A DNA stretch of 64,000 nucleotides from Bacillus sp. SLBN-46 (GCF_031453555.1 NZ_JAVIZM010000001.1:4719001-4783000), one strand, 5' to 3'. Numbered from the stretch's first letter, positions 33,767-42,791 are shown. Notes: generated from the letters alone by a model not told the origin. Program-made: numbers and translations.

Positions 33767-34246
33767 ATGGCAGATTATACCCTAGAAGAAAAAGACAGCT
33801 TTACCGTTTTAGGTATTGGAACGGAACTTAAGAGCCACTACACAGACTACGCTGGTATAAACAAGGAAAAGGCAGACTTTTGGTCGGCCGTCAAAGATGA
33901 TGGTACACTTGATAAGTTAAAATCCTTAGCCACAAATGATTACATTTTTGTCGTGAATGAAGCGGTGAATAACAAGATGATGCATTATGCTGGCGTCATG
34001 ACAGAGGTATCACTTCCAGAAGCAACCAGAATGATCCAATTTCCTAAAGGAGAATACCTGGTTGTAAAAGGAGAAGCAGAAACAACTGAAGAGTTGAGTA
34101 ATATGGTTACTGGCATTGCCTTTGGTCAAGTCTTGCCGGAAGCAAAGAATTTCGCCTATGTGGGCGGGCCAAATACAGCGGTTATTATGGGGCAACGAAA
34201 CGGTTTAGTATTTGGTGAAATGTGGATTCCTGTTGTTAGGAAATAA
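33767..34246 (+). CDS. GyrI-like/effector-binding-domain protein, YobU-like
   Basis: 159 residues from ATG 33767 (GGAAGG upstream). The SOUL/GyrI-like small-molecule-binding fold pattern is seen: FTVLGIGTELKS, FWSAVKDDGTLDKL, HYAGVMTEVSLPEATRMIQFPKGEYLVVKGEA, and the C-terminal VIMGQRNGLVFGEMWIPV. Members bind or hydrolyse hydrophobic xenobiotics and commonly pair with a WYL or AraC regulator, as here. Cytosolic, ligand unknown. First gene of a two-gene operon. Confidence 0.85.
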   Translation: MADYTLEEKDSFTVLGIGTELKSHYTDYAGINKEKADFWSAVKDDGTLDKLKSLATNDYIFVVNEAVNNKMMHYAGVMTEVSLPEATRMIQFPKGEYLVVKGEAETTEELSNMVTGIAFGQVLPEAKNFAYVGGPNTAVIMGQRNGLVFGEMWIPVVRK

Positions 34247-34254
34247 AAGGAGCG

Positions 34255-34728
34255 ATGGAATTGTCCTATAGCGTTGATTTTAAAAATGTGTCCACGGTTG
34301 GTTTAGAGTCTTCACCTGTAGCAGAAGCGCTTGCAGGTTTACGTGCGAATGAAGCCCGATACTTTATGAACAAATACAAGCATGAATTTACGGTTGTTCC
34401 AGCTAGCGAAAGTCAGGATACCCTTGATTATGTGAACCGAATTTTGAAAGAAGAACGTGATATTGAGTTTGCGGCCAAACCTTTAGAAACGTCGCGTTTT
34501 CAAGTGGAAAATATTAATTGGACCTACGTCTTTTATGAGGATGGCCTTTCAGTCAACGTCTTGTATACGGTTGATGGTCCTAAGCCGAAGCGGGCCGTTG
34601 GTTTTAAGCTTTCTGAGGGGATGGAAGTACCAAAGGAGTTAGAAGCGAAGTTTAAGTTTGCTAGACAGAAGTCAAAACTAGCTGGAACCATTCGGGGCTC
34701 GTATTTTGTCATTAAAGGAGAATATTAA
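34255..34728 (+). CDS. Conserved-looking cytosolic protein of unknown function
   Basis: 157 residues. ATG 34255 is only two bases after AAAGGAG, so TTG 34261 with 8-base spacing may be the true start. No signal or membrane segment. Beta-rich C-terminal half (WTYVFYEDGLSVNVLYTV...FKLSEGMEVPKELEAKFKFARQKSKLAGTIRGSYFVIKGEY). It lies 8 bp after the effector-binding gene, so the two are co-transcribed. I do not recognise the family. Confidence 0.75.
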   Translation: MELSYSVDFKNVSTVGLESSPVAEALAGLRANEARYFMNKYKHEFTVVPASESQDTLDYVNRILKEERDIEFAAKPLETSRFQVENINWTYVFYEDGLSVNVLYTVDGPKPKRAVGFKLSEGMEVPKELEAKFKFARQKSKLAGTIRGSYFVIKGEY

Positions 34729-34785
34729 CCTAAGCAAAAACAACCATTCATGCAAAAACTGTCAGCTAGGCATTCAAATAACAAA

Positions 34786-34825
34786 GCAGCACCTCTCCAT
34801 TAAATTAGAGGGTGCTGTTTTTTTT
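34786..34825 (+). terminator. Terminator of the YobU-like operon
   Basis: CAGCACCTCT / AGAGGGTGCTG stem with loop CCATTAAATT and eight T residues. Confidence 0.88.
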
Positions 34826-34970
34826 CGCATATGAAATAAAGCTTTAATACTATTAATAATCAAATTTCATGTTTTTCTAGAAAAAAGGCATCCTAAAGAA
34901 GAAAGCGATGCATCCAAATTCCATGTAGTTATGAATAGTACTCCACCTATGATTGAAGGGAGATTTAGTC

Positions 34971-35636
34971 GTGAAACTGTATCAAGTAAGAAAAGGGCAA
35001 TTTGTTTACTATAACAATGAGTTACACAAGGTATATGGAGTAAAACCAATGTATAAACTATCCGTTCATCTTATTAAGCTGAGGGATTTAACACAGCATA
35101 TAACCAATTCAGCAAGTGTGGAAAGATACATTCCAAGGGAAAATGACAGCTTTATTTATAATCATAAGGTATATACGCTTAGGAATAATCAAAAGCCTGT
35201 AGCGGAAGATTTGATTTTAATTAACAATCCGGCCCCCGATACCCTGGATCACTATTCCTTAAATGAAATTGAAGTGGTTGAAACTGTTGATAACAAAGGG
35301 GTCATTACAAGCGATTTGGATGGGATCAAGCATACCGAATATTTATTAATGGTACCTGGCCGTGCTCCTGACAGTCATCCTATCGATTATAAAGATATGG
35401 TAAATATTGAAGAAAACTTCGATGACGCTGGCCCACAAATTACTCATCCATACGGCGAGCTATCCACACAGTTGGGAGACATATATAAAAAGAAGGATAG
35501 TGATATGTTAATCGAAGCTATGGTGGTTGCGATTAAAGGGCAAACTATTTATCTTGGAGGCGGTTTAGAGGTACCCCATGAAGAGTTAATGGATACGGAT
35601 AAGTGGGAATTTCAATACAATCCCTTTAATAACTGA
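34971..35636 (+). CDS. Hypothetical protein upstream of opuD, KOW/EF-P-like N-terminus
   Basis: About 221 residues from GTG 34971 (GAAGGGAG 8 bases upstream; TTG 34953 also in frame). The N-terminal 60 residues (YQVRKGQFVYYNNELHKVYGVKPMYKLSVHLIKLRDLTQH) resemble a small SH3/KOW barrel as in EF-P domain I. The rest alternates acidic beta segments and ends MVVAIKGQTIYLGGGLEVPHEELMDTDKW. No membrane segment. It precedes the betaine transporter by 49 bp and may be co-transcribed. Function unknown. Confidence 0.7.
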   Translation: MKLYQVRKGQFVYYNNELHKVYGVKPMYKLSVHLIKLRDLTQHITNSASVERYIPRENDSFIYNHKVYTLRNNQKPVAEDLILINNPAPDTLDHYSLNEIEVVETVDNKGVITSDLDGIKHTEYLLMVPGRAPDSHPIDYKDMVNIEENFDDAGPQITHPYGELSTQLGDIYKKKDSDMLIEAMVVAIKGQTIYLGGGLEVPHEELMDTDKWEFQYNPFNN

Positions 35637-35685
35637 CAGTGATAAATCGTAATTTTAAGTATTCTTCAAGTGCCAGGAGGTTTCT

Positions 35686-37209
35686 ATGGATAAGTTTAAA
35701 GAAAATAGTGTTTTTATTATCTCTTTATTGTTGACCCTCATTTTTATTCTCTGGGGAGTTTTTTTTACAGATAATCTTACCAAGGTCACCAACGCCATTT
35801 ATAATGGCTCAATTGATTACCTTGGGTGGGTTTATCTCGGTACTACTCTATTCTTCGTTATTTTTTCTATCTACTTGTTATTCTCAAAGTACGGTAATAT
35901 CCGACTCGGCAAGAGAAATGATAAGCCTGATTTCTCTACCGCTTCCTGGCTGGCAATGCTGTTTGGTGCTGGTATGGGTGTCGGGATTGTATATTGGAGC
36001 GTCGCCGAACCAGTCACCCATTATACAGCCCCTCCGTACGGGAAAGGTTATACGGTTGACGCAGCTAACACAGCAATGAAATACACATTTTTCCATTGGG
36101 GCTTGCACCCTTGGGCAATCTACACTGTTATTGGGTTAGCTCTTGCCTTTTTTCAATATAATAAAAGGCTTCCTGCAGCTATCAGCTCAGCGTTCCATCC
36201 CATTTTGGGCGACAGGATTTACGGGCCGATTGGCAAAACGATTGATATCTTGTCCATCTTTGCAACAGTTTTCGGTATTGCCACCTCTTTGGGGCTAGGT
36301 GCCATGCAGGTGACTGCAGGTATGCATGACATATTCGGCATTCCTAATACGTTATTTATCCAACTTATTGTCATTGTGGTCGCAACAGTTCTTTTTATTA
36401 TTTCCATTAATACAGGCTTGGAAAGAGGAATAAAGTACTTATCCAACGCAGCTATCATCTTTTCAGTGGCAATCATGTTACTGATTCTCATTGTAGGTCC
36501 AGCGTTAACTGTTATTAAAGTGTTTTTCAATACAACGGGATTGTATCTAAGTGACTTTTTACAAATGAGTTTACGGTTAAGCCCTTTTGGAAAAGGTGAG
36601 CAATGGATTGCTTCATGGACTTTGTTTTACTGGGCTTGGTGGATTGCCTGGGCGCCATTCGTTGGCATGTTCATTGCCCGGGTTTCAAGAGGGAGGACCA
36701 TAAAGGAGTTTGTGATTGGAGTATTGATTGTTCCCACACTTGGAACCTGCCTTTGGATGTCAGTGTTTGGAGGTTCAGCACTTGACCTTGTACAAGAATC
36801 CGGTAATCATGATTTAGCAAAACATATCGCGGAAAACGTATCATTGTCAATTTTTATATTCTTTGATCATCTACCGTTAAGTTCCGTGTTAAGCATTTTG
36901 GGTTTCGCCGTGGTTGCGATTTATTATATAACAGTCGCCGATACCGCAACCTTTGTATTGGGGATGCTAAGTGAAAGCGGAACGCTTAATCCTTCTAACA
37001 AAATAAAAATGACATGGGGAGTCATCCAATCTGCTTTAGCTGCTGTTTTGCTGATAGCCGGCGGATTGGACGTATTGCAAACTGCTTCCATCGCAGCCGC
37101 ACTCCCATTTGCCATTATTATGCTGGCCATGTGCTACTCATTGCTAACCGGCTTAAAAAATGAGGCCGAATTACAAAGAGGCAATAAAAGAAGCACTCAA
37201 CATTATTAG
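35686..37209 (+). CDS. opuD: BCCT-family glycine betaine transporter, OpuD-like
   Basis: 507 residues with 12 membrane helices. BCCT hallmarks: LFGAGMGVGIVYWSVAEPVTHY (about 92-113), the substrate-binding WTLFYWAWWIAWAPFVGMFIARVSRGRT (about 309-336), and TVADTATFVLGMLSESG. These sodium-coupled carriers import compatible solutes under osmotic stress. AGGAGG precedes ATG 35686. Betaine is the likeliest substrate by family; choline or carnitine remain possible. Confidence 0.93.
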   Translation: MDKFKENSVFIISLLLTLIFILWGVFFTDNLTKVTNAIYNGSIDYLGWVYLGTTLFFVIFSIYLLFSKYGNIRLGKRNDKPDFSTASWLAMLFGAGMGVGIVYWSVAEPVTHYTAPPYGKGYTVDAANTAMKYTFFHWGLHPWAIYTVIGLALAFFQYNKRLPAAISSAFHPILGDRIYGPIGKTIDILSIFATVFGIATSLGLGAMQVTAGMHDIFGIPNTLFIQLIVIVVATVLFIISINTGLERGIKYLSNAAIIFSVAIMLLILIVGPALTVIKVFFNTTGLYLSDFLQMSLRLSPFGKGEQWIASWTLFYWAWWIAWAPFVGMFIARVSRGRTIKEFVIGVLIVPTLGTCLWMSVFGGSALDLVQESGNHDLAKHIAENVSLSIFIFFDHLPLSSVLSILGFAVVAIYYITVADTATFVLGMLSESGTLNPSNKIKMTWGVIQSALAAVLLIAGGLDVLQTASIAAALPFAIIMLAMCYSLLTGLKNEAELQRGNKRSTQHY

Positions 37210-37218
37210 TGTTCATTA

Positions 37219-37258
37219 AAAAACCTTCCTGATCTTGTCATTGATCTGGAAGGTTTTT
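37219..37258. terminator. Bidirectional terminator between opuD and brnQ
   Basis: AAAACCTTCC...GATC / GATC.GGAAGGTTTT pairing across 37219-37256, with A and T runs outside. Confidence 0.85.
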
Positions 37259-37279
37259 GTGTAACGATTAATAATTTTT

Positions 37280-38641
37280 CTATTTTCTAAACGATGCTTT
37301 TTCTTTAAAACCAATAACTAGATCCGACTTAATCTTCATAACCATAAATTTTTCAAAAATGCTTCCTATTATTAAACCAAATAAACCAGGAATCACCCAG
37401 CCGAAGCCCTCACTTTGCAAAGGAACATTTGATAATAAATCTGAAAATGAACCATTTAAAAATGTGGAATTGATTATTTCAATTAAGCTAAATAGACCGA
37501 CAAAGCCGATTGTCATGAAATATACGGGACGATTATTAAAAGGTAATCTCTCATGTAATAGACCTAAAATGATTAATGTAATTGCCATTGGATACACTAA
37601 GCCGAGCACTGGTACAGATACTTTTAATATTTGAGAGAGACCAAGATTTGCTACAAAACCACTGATTACACATAAAAAGATTGCACATTTTTCATAGGGT
37701 AATTTCGGAAAAAAATTTGAAAAATATTGAGCACATGATGTGATTAATCCTATACAAACACATAAACAAGCAAGCGTAAAAATTAATCCTAAAACAATTG
37801 TTCCACTCTGTCCGAACAATTGCTGTAATACCGTACTTAAAACAATCGCTCCATTATCAACTTTTCCTGGTATGGAAGCGGAAGCTCCTAAGTATCCAAT
37901 AATAAAATAACAAATAGATAAAAGCAGGCCGCAAATAAGTCCAAATATCGCTAAATATTTAACTTGTAAAGATTGCTTGGTTATTTTTCTACTCTTAAAA
38001 ATATTGGTAAAAATAATTCCGTAAATTAACGCGCCAATGGCATCCATGGTTTGATATCCATCTAAAAATCCTTGAGAGATGGGATTCTCTTTATAAGATA
38101 ATGTAGCTTCTTTAAAGCTGGATAAATCAGTAAATAATGCCTTGATAAAAACGATCATGATTAAAACTAATAAAGAAGGGGTTAAAATCTTTCCAAATCT
38201 GTCTACTAATTTAGATGGCGATTTTGCAAACCAAAAGACAATGCTAAAAAATACAGTTGTATAAACCAAAAGTGCGATTGGTGAAGACTCGATTGCATTT
38301 GGTAATAAGGGTTTAACTCCCATTTCATAGGCAAGACTGCCTGCACGCGGAATTGCAAGTCCAGGTCCTATTGACAAATAAATTGCCATGGGGAATAGTA
38401 AAGCAAAAATAGGATGAACTCTATTAGTTAACGCATCGAATGTTCCTGATTTTGCAATTGCTATAAAAGCTAATACTGTAAGACCCACATCAGAAATAAT
38501 AAACCCAATAACTGCTTGCCAAACATTTTCTCCAGCAGCCTGTCCCAAATAGGCAGGAAATATTAAATTTCCTGCACCGAATAACATTGAAAATAACATA
38601 AAGCCAATAAACAGGATTTCTTTACTGGTTAATTTATTCAA
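37280..38641 (-). CDS. brnQ: Branched-chain amino acid:cation symporter, BrnQ family
   Basis: About 453 residues from TTG 38641, with AGGTGA five bases upstream; GTG 38650 falls inside that ribosome site. Twelve helices; LIVCS-family features are ILFIGFMLFSMLFGAGNLIFPAYLGQAAG at the N-terminus, GPGLAIPRAGSLAYEMGVKP and the cluster FLDGYQTMDAIGALIYGIIF. It imports leucine, isoleucine and valine with Na+ or H+. Single gene. Confidence 0.93.
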   Translation of the reverse strand: MNKLTSKEILFIGFMLFSMLFGAGNLIFPAYLGQAAGENVWQAVIGFIISDVGLTVLAFIAIAKSGTFDALTNRVHPIFALLFPMAIYLSIGPGLAIPRAGSLAYEMGVKPLLPNAIESSPIALLVYTTVFFSIVFWFAKSPSKLVDRFGKILTPSLLVLIMIVFIKALFTDLSSFKEATLSYKENPISQGFLDGYQTMDAIGALIYGIIFTNIFKSRKITKQSLQVKYLAIFGLICGLLLSICYFIIGYLGASASIPGKVDNGAIVLSTVLQQLFGQSGTIVLGLIFTLACLCVCIGLITSCAQYFSNFFPKLPYEKCAIFLCVISGFVANLGLSQILKVSVPVLGLVYPMAITLIILGLLHERLPFNNRPVYFMTIGFVGLFSLIEIINSTFLNGSFSDLLSNVPLQSEGFGWVIPGLFGLIIGSIFEKFMVMKIKSDLVIGFKEKASFRK

Positions 38642-39200
38642 ACAATTCACCTCAATTGAATATTGATATATGAAAATACTTATTTTATCAAATATCCGCT
38701 ATATTGAGTATTGAATATGAAAAAATACTATTATGTATCACTAAATTAGAAAGAGTCTCCTGGCATACATTATTTTCTCCTTCGAACTTAATCAACCTAA
38801 AAGGTGATACAAAAATTTGTATCACCTCAATTTATAGCGACTATAAAACCGCCTCTATTTATGATAAGGTTCTCCGTAACGCATCTAAATGAGGCTCTCT
38901 TGTATTTTTTTGAAATAATAAAATCAAAGCACCCTTAAAAAAAAACACGTCTCATCTCACTTCTTTTAAATAAGAAGTCTTATCCTTAATTGAGTAAACA
39001 GCGATAGTAAAATAAGCGGAGATTTTTCGGTTAGATGCAAAATAGAGCTCGTTCAGGGGTATATAAGGGGAGGTTTTCCGATTATGCAAAGCAAAATTAC
39101 CCATTTTCACGTTTTTAGAGTCAATAGGCGGAATTTCTCCGTCTGTTTAAGCTATTATTAATCCTATTTACTAATTAAGAGAAGTTTCTCCGTCTATATA
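38642..39200. other. Gap between brnQ and the DUF559 gene
   Basis: 559 bp. It holds a doubtful 62-codon frame (38704-38892, TTG start) crossed by an inverted repeat AGGTGATACAAA / TTTGTATCACCT (about 38802-38828), then the GCGGA repeats listed separately. No gene is supported. Confidence 0.6.
39012..39198. repeat. Four degenerate TAAGCGGAnnTTTCTCCGTCTA hairpin-like units
   Basis: Units at about 39013, 39064, 39125 and 39175 (50-61 bp apart), each with GCGGA or GGGGA, a short T-rich core, and TCCG or TTCGG, so each can fold. Related units occur inside the element at 40.6-40.8 kb. Confidence 0.75.
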
Positions 39201-39863
39201 TCAGATTGGGTGCTTAACCTGATCCCCCAACCGATACGAGCGGACCCTCACGATCCCAGAAGCGGGAATCAGCATCTTTTTATCGACTAGTTGAGAAAGT
39301 ACTTTTTTTACCGTCTTGTCACTTAGCTTCAAATACTTCTGGACTTCTATAGGGGATATGGCTTCTCCTTTTCGAATCGCTAACCGAAGCACTTCCTTTT
39401 CGACTAAGGACAGAGTGGTCTGATCCAGTTCATCCCCCAGCCATTGGCCAATCACTTGCTGAACAATTTGTTGGCATCGACGAGGCTTCTCTTTAACTTG
39501 ATCATAAGAAAATCGGATCACGGTCCATCCGTCAATCACCAACTGATTTTGGCGTTCCAGGCTGTCAGCAAATTGCCATCTACTTATGTTCTTTAAGTGA
39601 GGGCCGTACCCGTCGATTTCAAGGCAAATCCGGATGGCGGGACGAATATAAGCAAAATCCAAATACCTTTTGCCATCCTTAAAATCATTGACTTCATATT
39701 CTGGATGCAAATGCCGAAAATGGTGAAATAATGGCCACCACACTTGCTTCAAAAACAACATTTCAGCATGTTTGTGACCTTCATGTAAGCGCCGCAACCG
39801 TTCGCCGGTTCTTTCCTGCAAGTGAGTATTCATAAAGGCATGGTACTCTTCTTCAAATCCCAT
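39201..39863 (-). CDS. DUF559/Vsr-like nuclease domain fused to a winged helix
   Basis: 220 residues from ATG 39863, just after a strong AGGAGGAGGGAGG site; TTG 39884 is inside that site. A PD-(D/E)xK-type core is seen as RYLDFAYIRPAIRICLEIDGYGPHLKN...RQNQLVIDGWTVIRFSYDQVKEKPRRCQQ (about 84-140). It is followed by a C-terminal winged helix (about 155-215: LRLAIRKGEAISPIEVQKYLKLSDKTVKKVLSQLVDKKML). Vsr-like folds cleave DNA; DUF559 members have unproven roles. No partner gene adjoins it. A DNA-repair or defence role is only a suggestion. Confidence 0.8.
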   Translation of the reverse strand: MGFEEEYHAFMNTHLQERTGERLRRLHEGHKHAEMLFLKQVWWPLFHHFRHLHPEYEVNDFKDGKRYLDFAYIRPAIRICLEIDGYGPHLKNISRWQFADSLERQNQLVIDGWTVIRFSYDQVKEKPRRCQQIVQQVIGQWLGDELDQTTLSLVEKEVLRLAIRKGEAISPIEVQKYLKLSDKTVKKVLSQLVDKKMLIPASGIVRVRSYRLGDQVKHPI

Positions 39864-39984
39864 AGCCTCCCTCCTCCTATCCAATGGTCATGTCTTTTAC
39901 AGGACCTTTAATATACTATTGCCATAAATCATTTAAACAAATATAGTGGACAAACTACAAAAATTTACAGTTAGCCTAAATGGC

Positions 39985-40062
39985 TTAACCAATTTGGAAA
40001 CCAAGATCCACAACATGGGCATTTAATGCATACATATTCGATGCCACGAATGAATCATCTCC
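39985..40062 (-). pseudogene. Short C-terminal gene remnant
   Basis: The minus strand reads GDDSFVASNMYALNAHVVDLGFQIG then TAA at 39985-39987, protein-like but closed upstream by stops. It sits in the 1.2-kb gene-free stretch 39864-41098. Family not recognised. Confidence 0.3.
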
Positions 40063-40345
40063 ATTATTTATTTATTCATTTGAACTTCGGAAAGTTTTTT
40101 AAATTTAATGAGTATTAATGCGAGTGAAAAGAAGTTTAATGTGTCTTATATTGGAGAATTTAAAGGCAAATAAAGATTTTCAGAGTAGCTAACATAAAAA
40201 GAAAATTTGAGGATAGGAACTATTTTTAGTTTAATAGAATTCTTATTTTTGTCAATTTATTTTCTTTATATTTCGACAATAACTTGGCCACTTTTTTATA
40301 AAAGGAATTAAATCTACTGTTTTTTTTACGACACACGAGCTTTAG

Positions 40346-40546
40346 GATTTAGTTGAAAACAAGAAACTTTCTATAATTGCCATTTCTATTACCAGTCCTG
40401 CTACTTTGGTGCGGGTGGTAAAATGGATTCAATCCTGTTTAGAAAGAAATGCCAATTTGAATATTGTAATAGGTGGTAAAGGTATTCTTGCAAGTCAGCG
40501 AACTGATACACGATCTGTTTCTTATTTAATTAATAATTCAGTTTAG
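40346..40546 (+). pseudogene. Relic resembling a cobalamin-binding domain
   Basis: After an in-frame TAG at 40343-40345, the frame reads LVENKKLSIIAISITSPATL...VKWIQSCLERNANLNIVIGGKGILA...VSYLINNSV to TAG. The alternating beta strand, helix, NLNIVIGGKG pattern resembles the second half of a B12-binding domain as in MerR/CarH-type regulators. The N-terminal part with the cofactor histidine motif is missing. Clear remnant; family assignment moderate. Confidence 0.5.
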
Positions 40547-40556
40547 GAATCAATAT

Positions 40557-40983
40557 ATGAATCAAAATTCTATTAATTTTTAGGCTCTGTTATTATTCAT
40601 TATTGATTTTTGTTTATGTGTTTGGGAATTCATAGGCGGACAATTTCCGACTAATGTATAAAAAGTAAGCTTAAGAAGCAGATATAAGCGGAAAAATTCC
40701 GATTAACTACTTTAAATAAGTCAAAATCCGTAGAATTAAATAATATAAACGGAAAAACTTCCTTTATTTTTAAGGAAATATGGGTATTTCCCAAGTTAAG
40801 AGGAATTTTACCGCTTATTTTTCAAACACAGTGAATCAACATTATTTATAACAGAGCCGTTTTTTAGGAATACCTACACATCGGGAGTATTATTTACAAA
40901 ATCCATCTCTGATCTATAAATCTACTTTTTATCGAACCTTCACAAAAAACTCATTTACTTATGATATGCACTCCAATCGTTAG
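40557..40983 (+). pseudogene. Small ORF apparently split by the MITE-like element
   Basis: Left of the element ATG 40557 reads MNQNSINF. Right of it the frame FLGIPTHREYYLQNPSLIYKSTFYRTFTKNSF runs to TAG at 40981-40983. TTTTTA flanks the element on both sides (40577-40582 and 40861-40866). Joining the sides gives one continuous frame only if the T tract had six bases, as on the right side. Function not recognised. Confidence 0.4.
40583..40858. mobile_element. MITE-like element with 23-bp imperfect terminal inverted repeats
   Basis: Left end GGCTCTGTTATTATTCATTA... and right end ...CATTATTTATAACAGAGCC are inverted copies (about 19 of 23 positions). The 276-bp interior has no transposase frame and carries four GCGGA/TTCCG units at about 40634, 40686, 40749 and 40799 like those at 39.0-39.2 kb. 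Flanking TTTTTA may be a target duplication. Non-autonomous element is the likeliest reading; a large stem-loop is the alternative. Confidence 0.6.
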
Positions 40984-41060
40984 ACACAAAACTAACAATT
41001 GGCGGTGGTTCCTTATGATACGATTCACCACACAACAGATTAAATGGTGGTCATTAAATG

Positions 41061-41090
41061 AAAGGAGGCCTTTACTAAGACCTCCTCTTT
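41061..41090 (-). terminator. Hairpin downstream of gadB
   Basis: AGGAGG / CCTCCT stem with 12-base loop; short T tract on the minus strand. Weak terminator candidate. Confidence 0.45.
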
Positions 41091-41098
41091 TGATTCAC

Positions 41099-42568
41099 TT
41101 AGTGATGAAACCCATTATCACATTTCGTATCATGTGGCATAGGCCCGTCCAGGGAATCCAGAAAGGCAACGGCCTGTTTGAGGTGCATCAAAAACATATG
41201 CGCGAGATCCATGGAAAATCCATTTCGAACCACAACGCGCATAATCGTCACCTCTTCCATATCTGGCGGCAATGGATAGGCGGGCACTTGCCAGCCGAAC
41301 ACACGCAATTGTCGAGACAAATCAAAAAGATTCCAGTTTACTGTGTATCCCTCTTTCAGACGCCAAGCGAAAACCGGAATATCCGAACCATCGGACAATA
41401 GTTCGAACGGTTCCATCTCCTGAATCGCTTTGCTAAGAAATTGAGCGACTTTCTGAGAAGCCCTTTGCACATCATGGTACCCACTTTTTCCTAAACGCAG
41501 GTAATTGTAATATTGCAGGAGCACTTGTGCACCGGGACGAGAGAAATTCAGGGCAAAAGTCGGCATGTTCCCACCTAAATAGGACACACGGAAAATGAGG
41601 TCCTCAGGTAGATCCTCCGCTTCTCGCCAAATAATCCACCCTAGCCCAGGGTAGACTAGTCCATATTTATGTCCGGATACATTGATGGACTTCACCCTCG
41701 GTAATTGAAAATCCCAGACCAAGTCTGGTTGAAGAAACGGTGCAATAAATCCCCCCGAAGCCGCATCCACATGCATGGGAATGTCGAGGCCCGTCCTCTC
41801 TTGTAAATCGTCCAGCGCTTTCGCAATATCAGCAATCGGTTCGTAAAGTCCGGTATAAGTCTCACCGAGAATCGGTACCACACCTATCGTATTTTCATCC
41901 ACGGCAGCGAGGACCCCCTGTGGATCCAAATAGGGATGCTCTGGGCTAATCTTCACATAACGTGGTTCGACCTCCCAATAGTTCGCAAATTTTTCCCAAA
42001 CGACTTGAACAGCAGAACTGAACACGATATTGGGGCGATCCGCCGGCTTCCCTTCTCTTATTCGTGCATTTTGCCATCGTCTTTTTAACGCAAGACCCCC
42101 GAGCATACATGCTTCCGACGATCCAGTTGTTGAAACACCCATAGTCGTAAGGGGGTTGGGCGAATGCCAGAGGTTGGCTAAGATGCGGACACACCGCTCT
42201 TCAATTGCGGCTGTCTGCGGATATTCATCCTTGTCAATCATGTTCTTGTTGAATGATTTGGCATATAAGTCTTTTGCAGCAGGCTCCATCCATGTGCTAA
42301 CGAATGTTGCAAGATTCAGGCGGGCATTGCCATCAAGGGCAATTTCATCATGGACGATTTGATACGCTGTTTCGGGTAACATGCCATCATCAGGCATGTG
42401 AAAGCGAGGAACGACTAATTCTCCTTCGCGGGCAAACAGAGGATTCACAGAAAATTCGTGAGGCAGCTCCCTTTGCACGTGACGCGGTAGACATTGTGGA
42501 TTATCTGACATGCCCCCTTTTCCTTCGTATGCATCGTTTTGAACTTCTTCTTTTCGATCCTGTGGCAT
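41099..42568 (-). CDS. gadB: Glutamate decarboxylase
   Basis: 489 residues, the full group II PLP decarboxylase length. Seen: NPLFAREGELVVPRFHMPDDGMLPETAYQIVHDEIALDGNARLNLATFVSTWMEP near the N-terminus, TTGSSEACMLGGLALKRRW (phosphate-binding region), HVDAASGGFIAPFL and the PLP lysine in SINVSGHKYGLVYPGLGW. It converts glutamate to GABA, consuming a proton, and supports acid tolerance. AAAGGAGG precedes ATG 42568. No glutamate/GABA antiporter gene adjoins it. Confidence 0.96.
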   Translation of the reverse strand: MPQDRKEEVQNDAYEGKGGMSDNPQCLPRHVQRELPHEFSVNPLFAREGELVVPRFHMPDDGMLPETAYQIVHDEIALDGNARLNLATFVSTWMEPAAKDLYAKSFNKNMIDKDEYPQTAAIEERCVRILANLWHSPNPLTTMGVSTTGSSEACMLGGLALKRRWQNARIREGKPADRPNIVFSSAVQVVWEKFANYWEVEPRYVKISPEHPYLDPQGVLAAVDENTIGVVPILGETYTGLYEPIADIAKALDDLQERTGLDIPMHVDAASGGFIAPFLQPDLVWDFQLPRVKSINVSGHKYGLVYPGLGWIIWREAEDLPEDLIFRVSYLGGNMPTFALNFSRPGAQVLLQYYNYLRLGKSGYHDVQRASQKVAQFLSKAIQEMEPFELLSDGSDIPVFAWRLKEGYTVNWNLFDLSRQLRVFGWQVPAYPLPPDMEEVTIMRVVVRNGFSMDLAHMFLMHLKQAVAFLDSLDGPMPHDTKCDNGFHH

Positions 42569-42791
42569 ACAAGTCCTCCTTTATCTATTGTTTAACCATC
42601 CTATTATTTACAAAAAAGCATTTGGTAAACCATTACCTATATACGATACTGTTCACACGGTGCCAGGCACCCTAATGATTCTTTTTATTTAAAGCCGGAT
42701 TAAAATTGTTTGTCCATTGTGTGTCAAACTCCACATCTGATTTCCCAACTCTGTGGTATTCTAGTTATAGACTACTTTTGGAGGTTATGAT

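Noticed and set aside
38704..38892. 62-codon frame between brnQ and the repeats
   Set aside because: TTG start without a ribosome site in the brnQ upstream region, and it runs through an inverted repeat.
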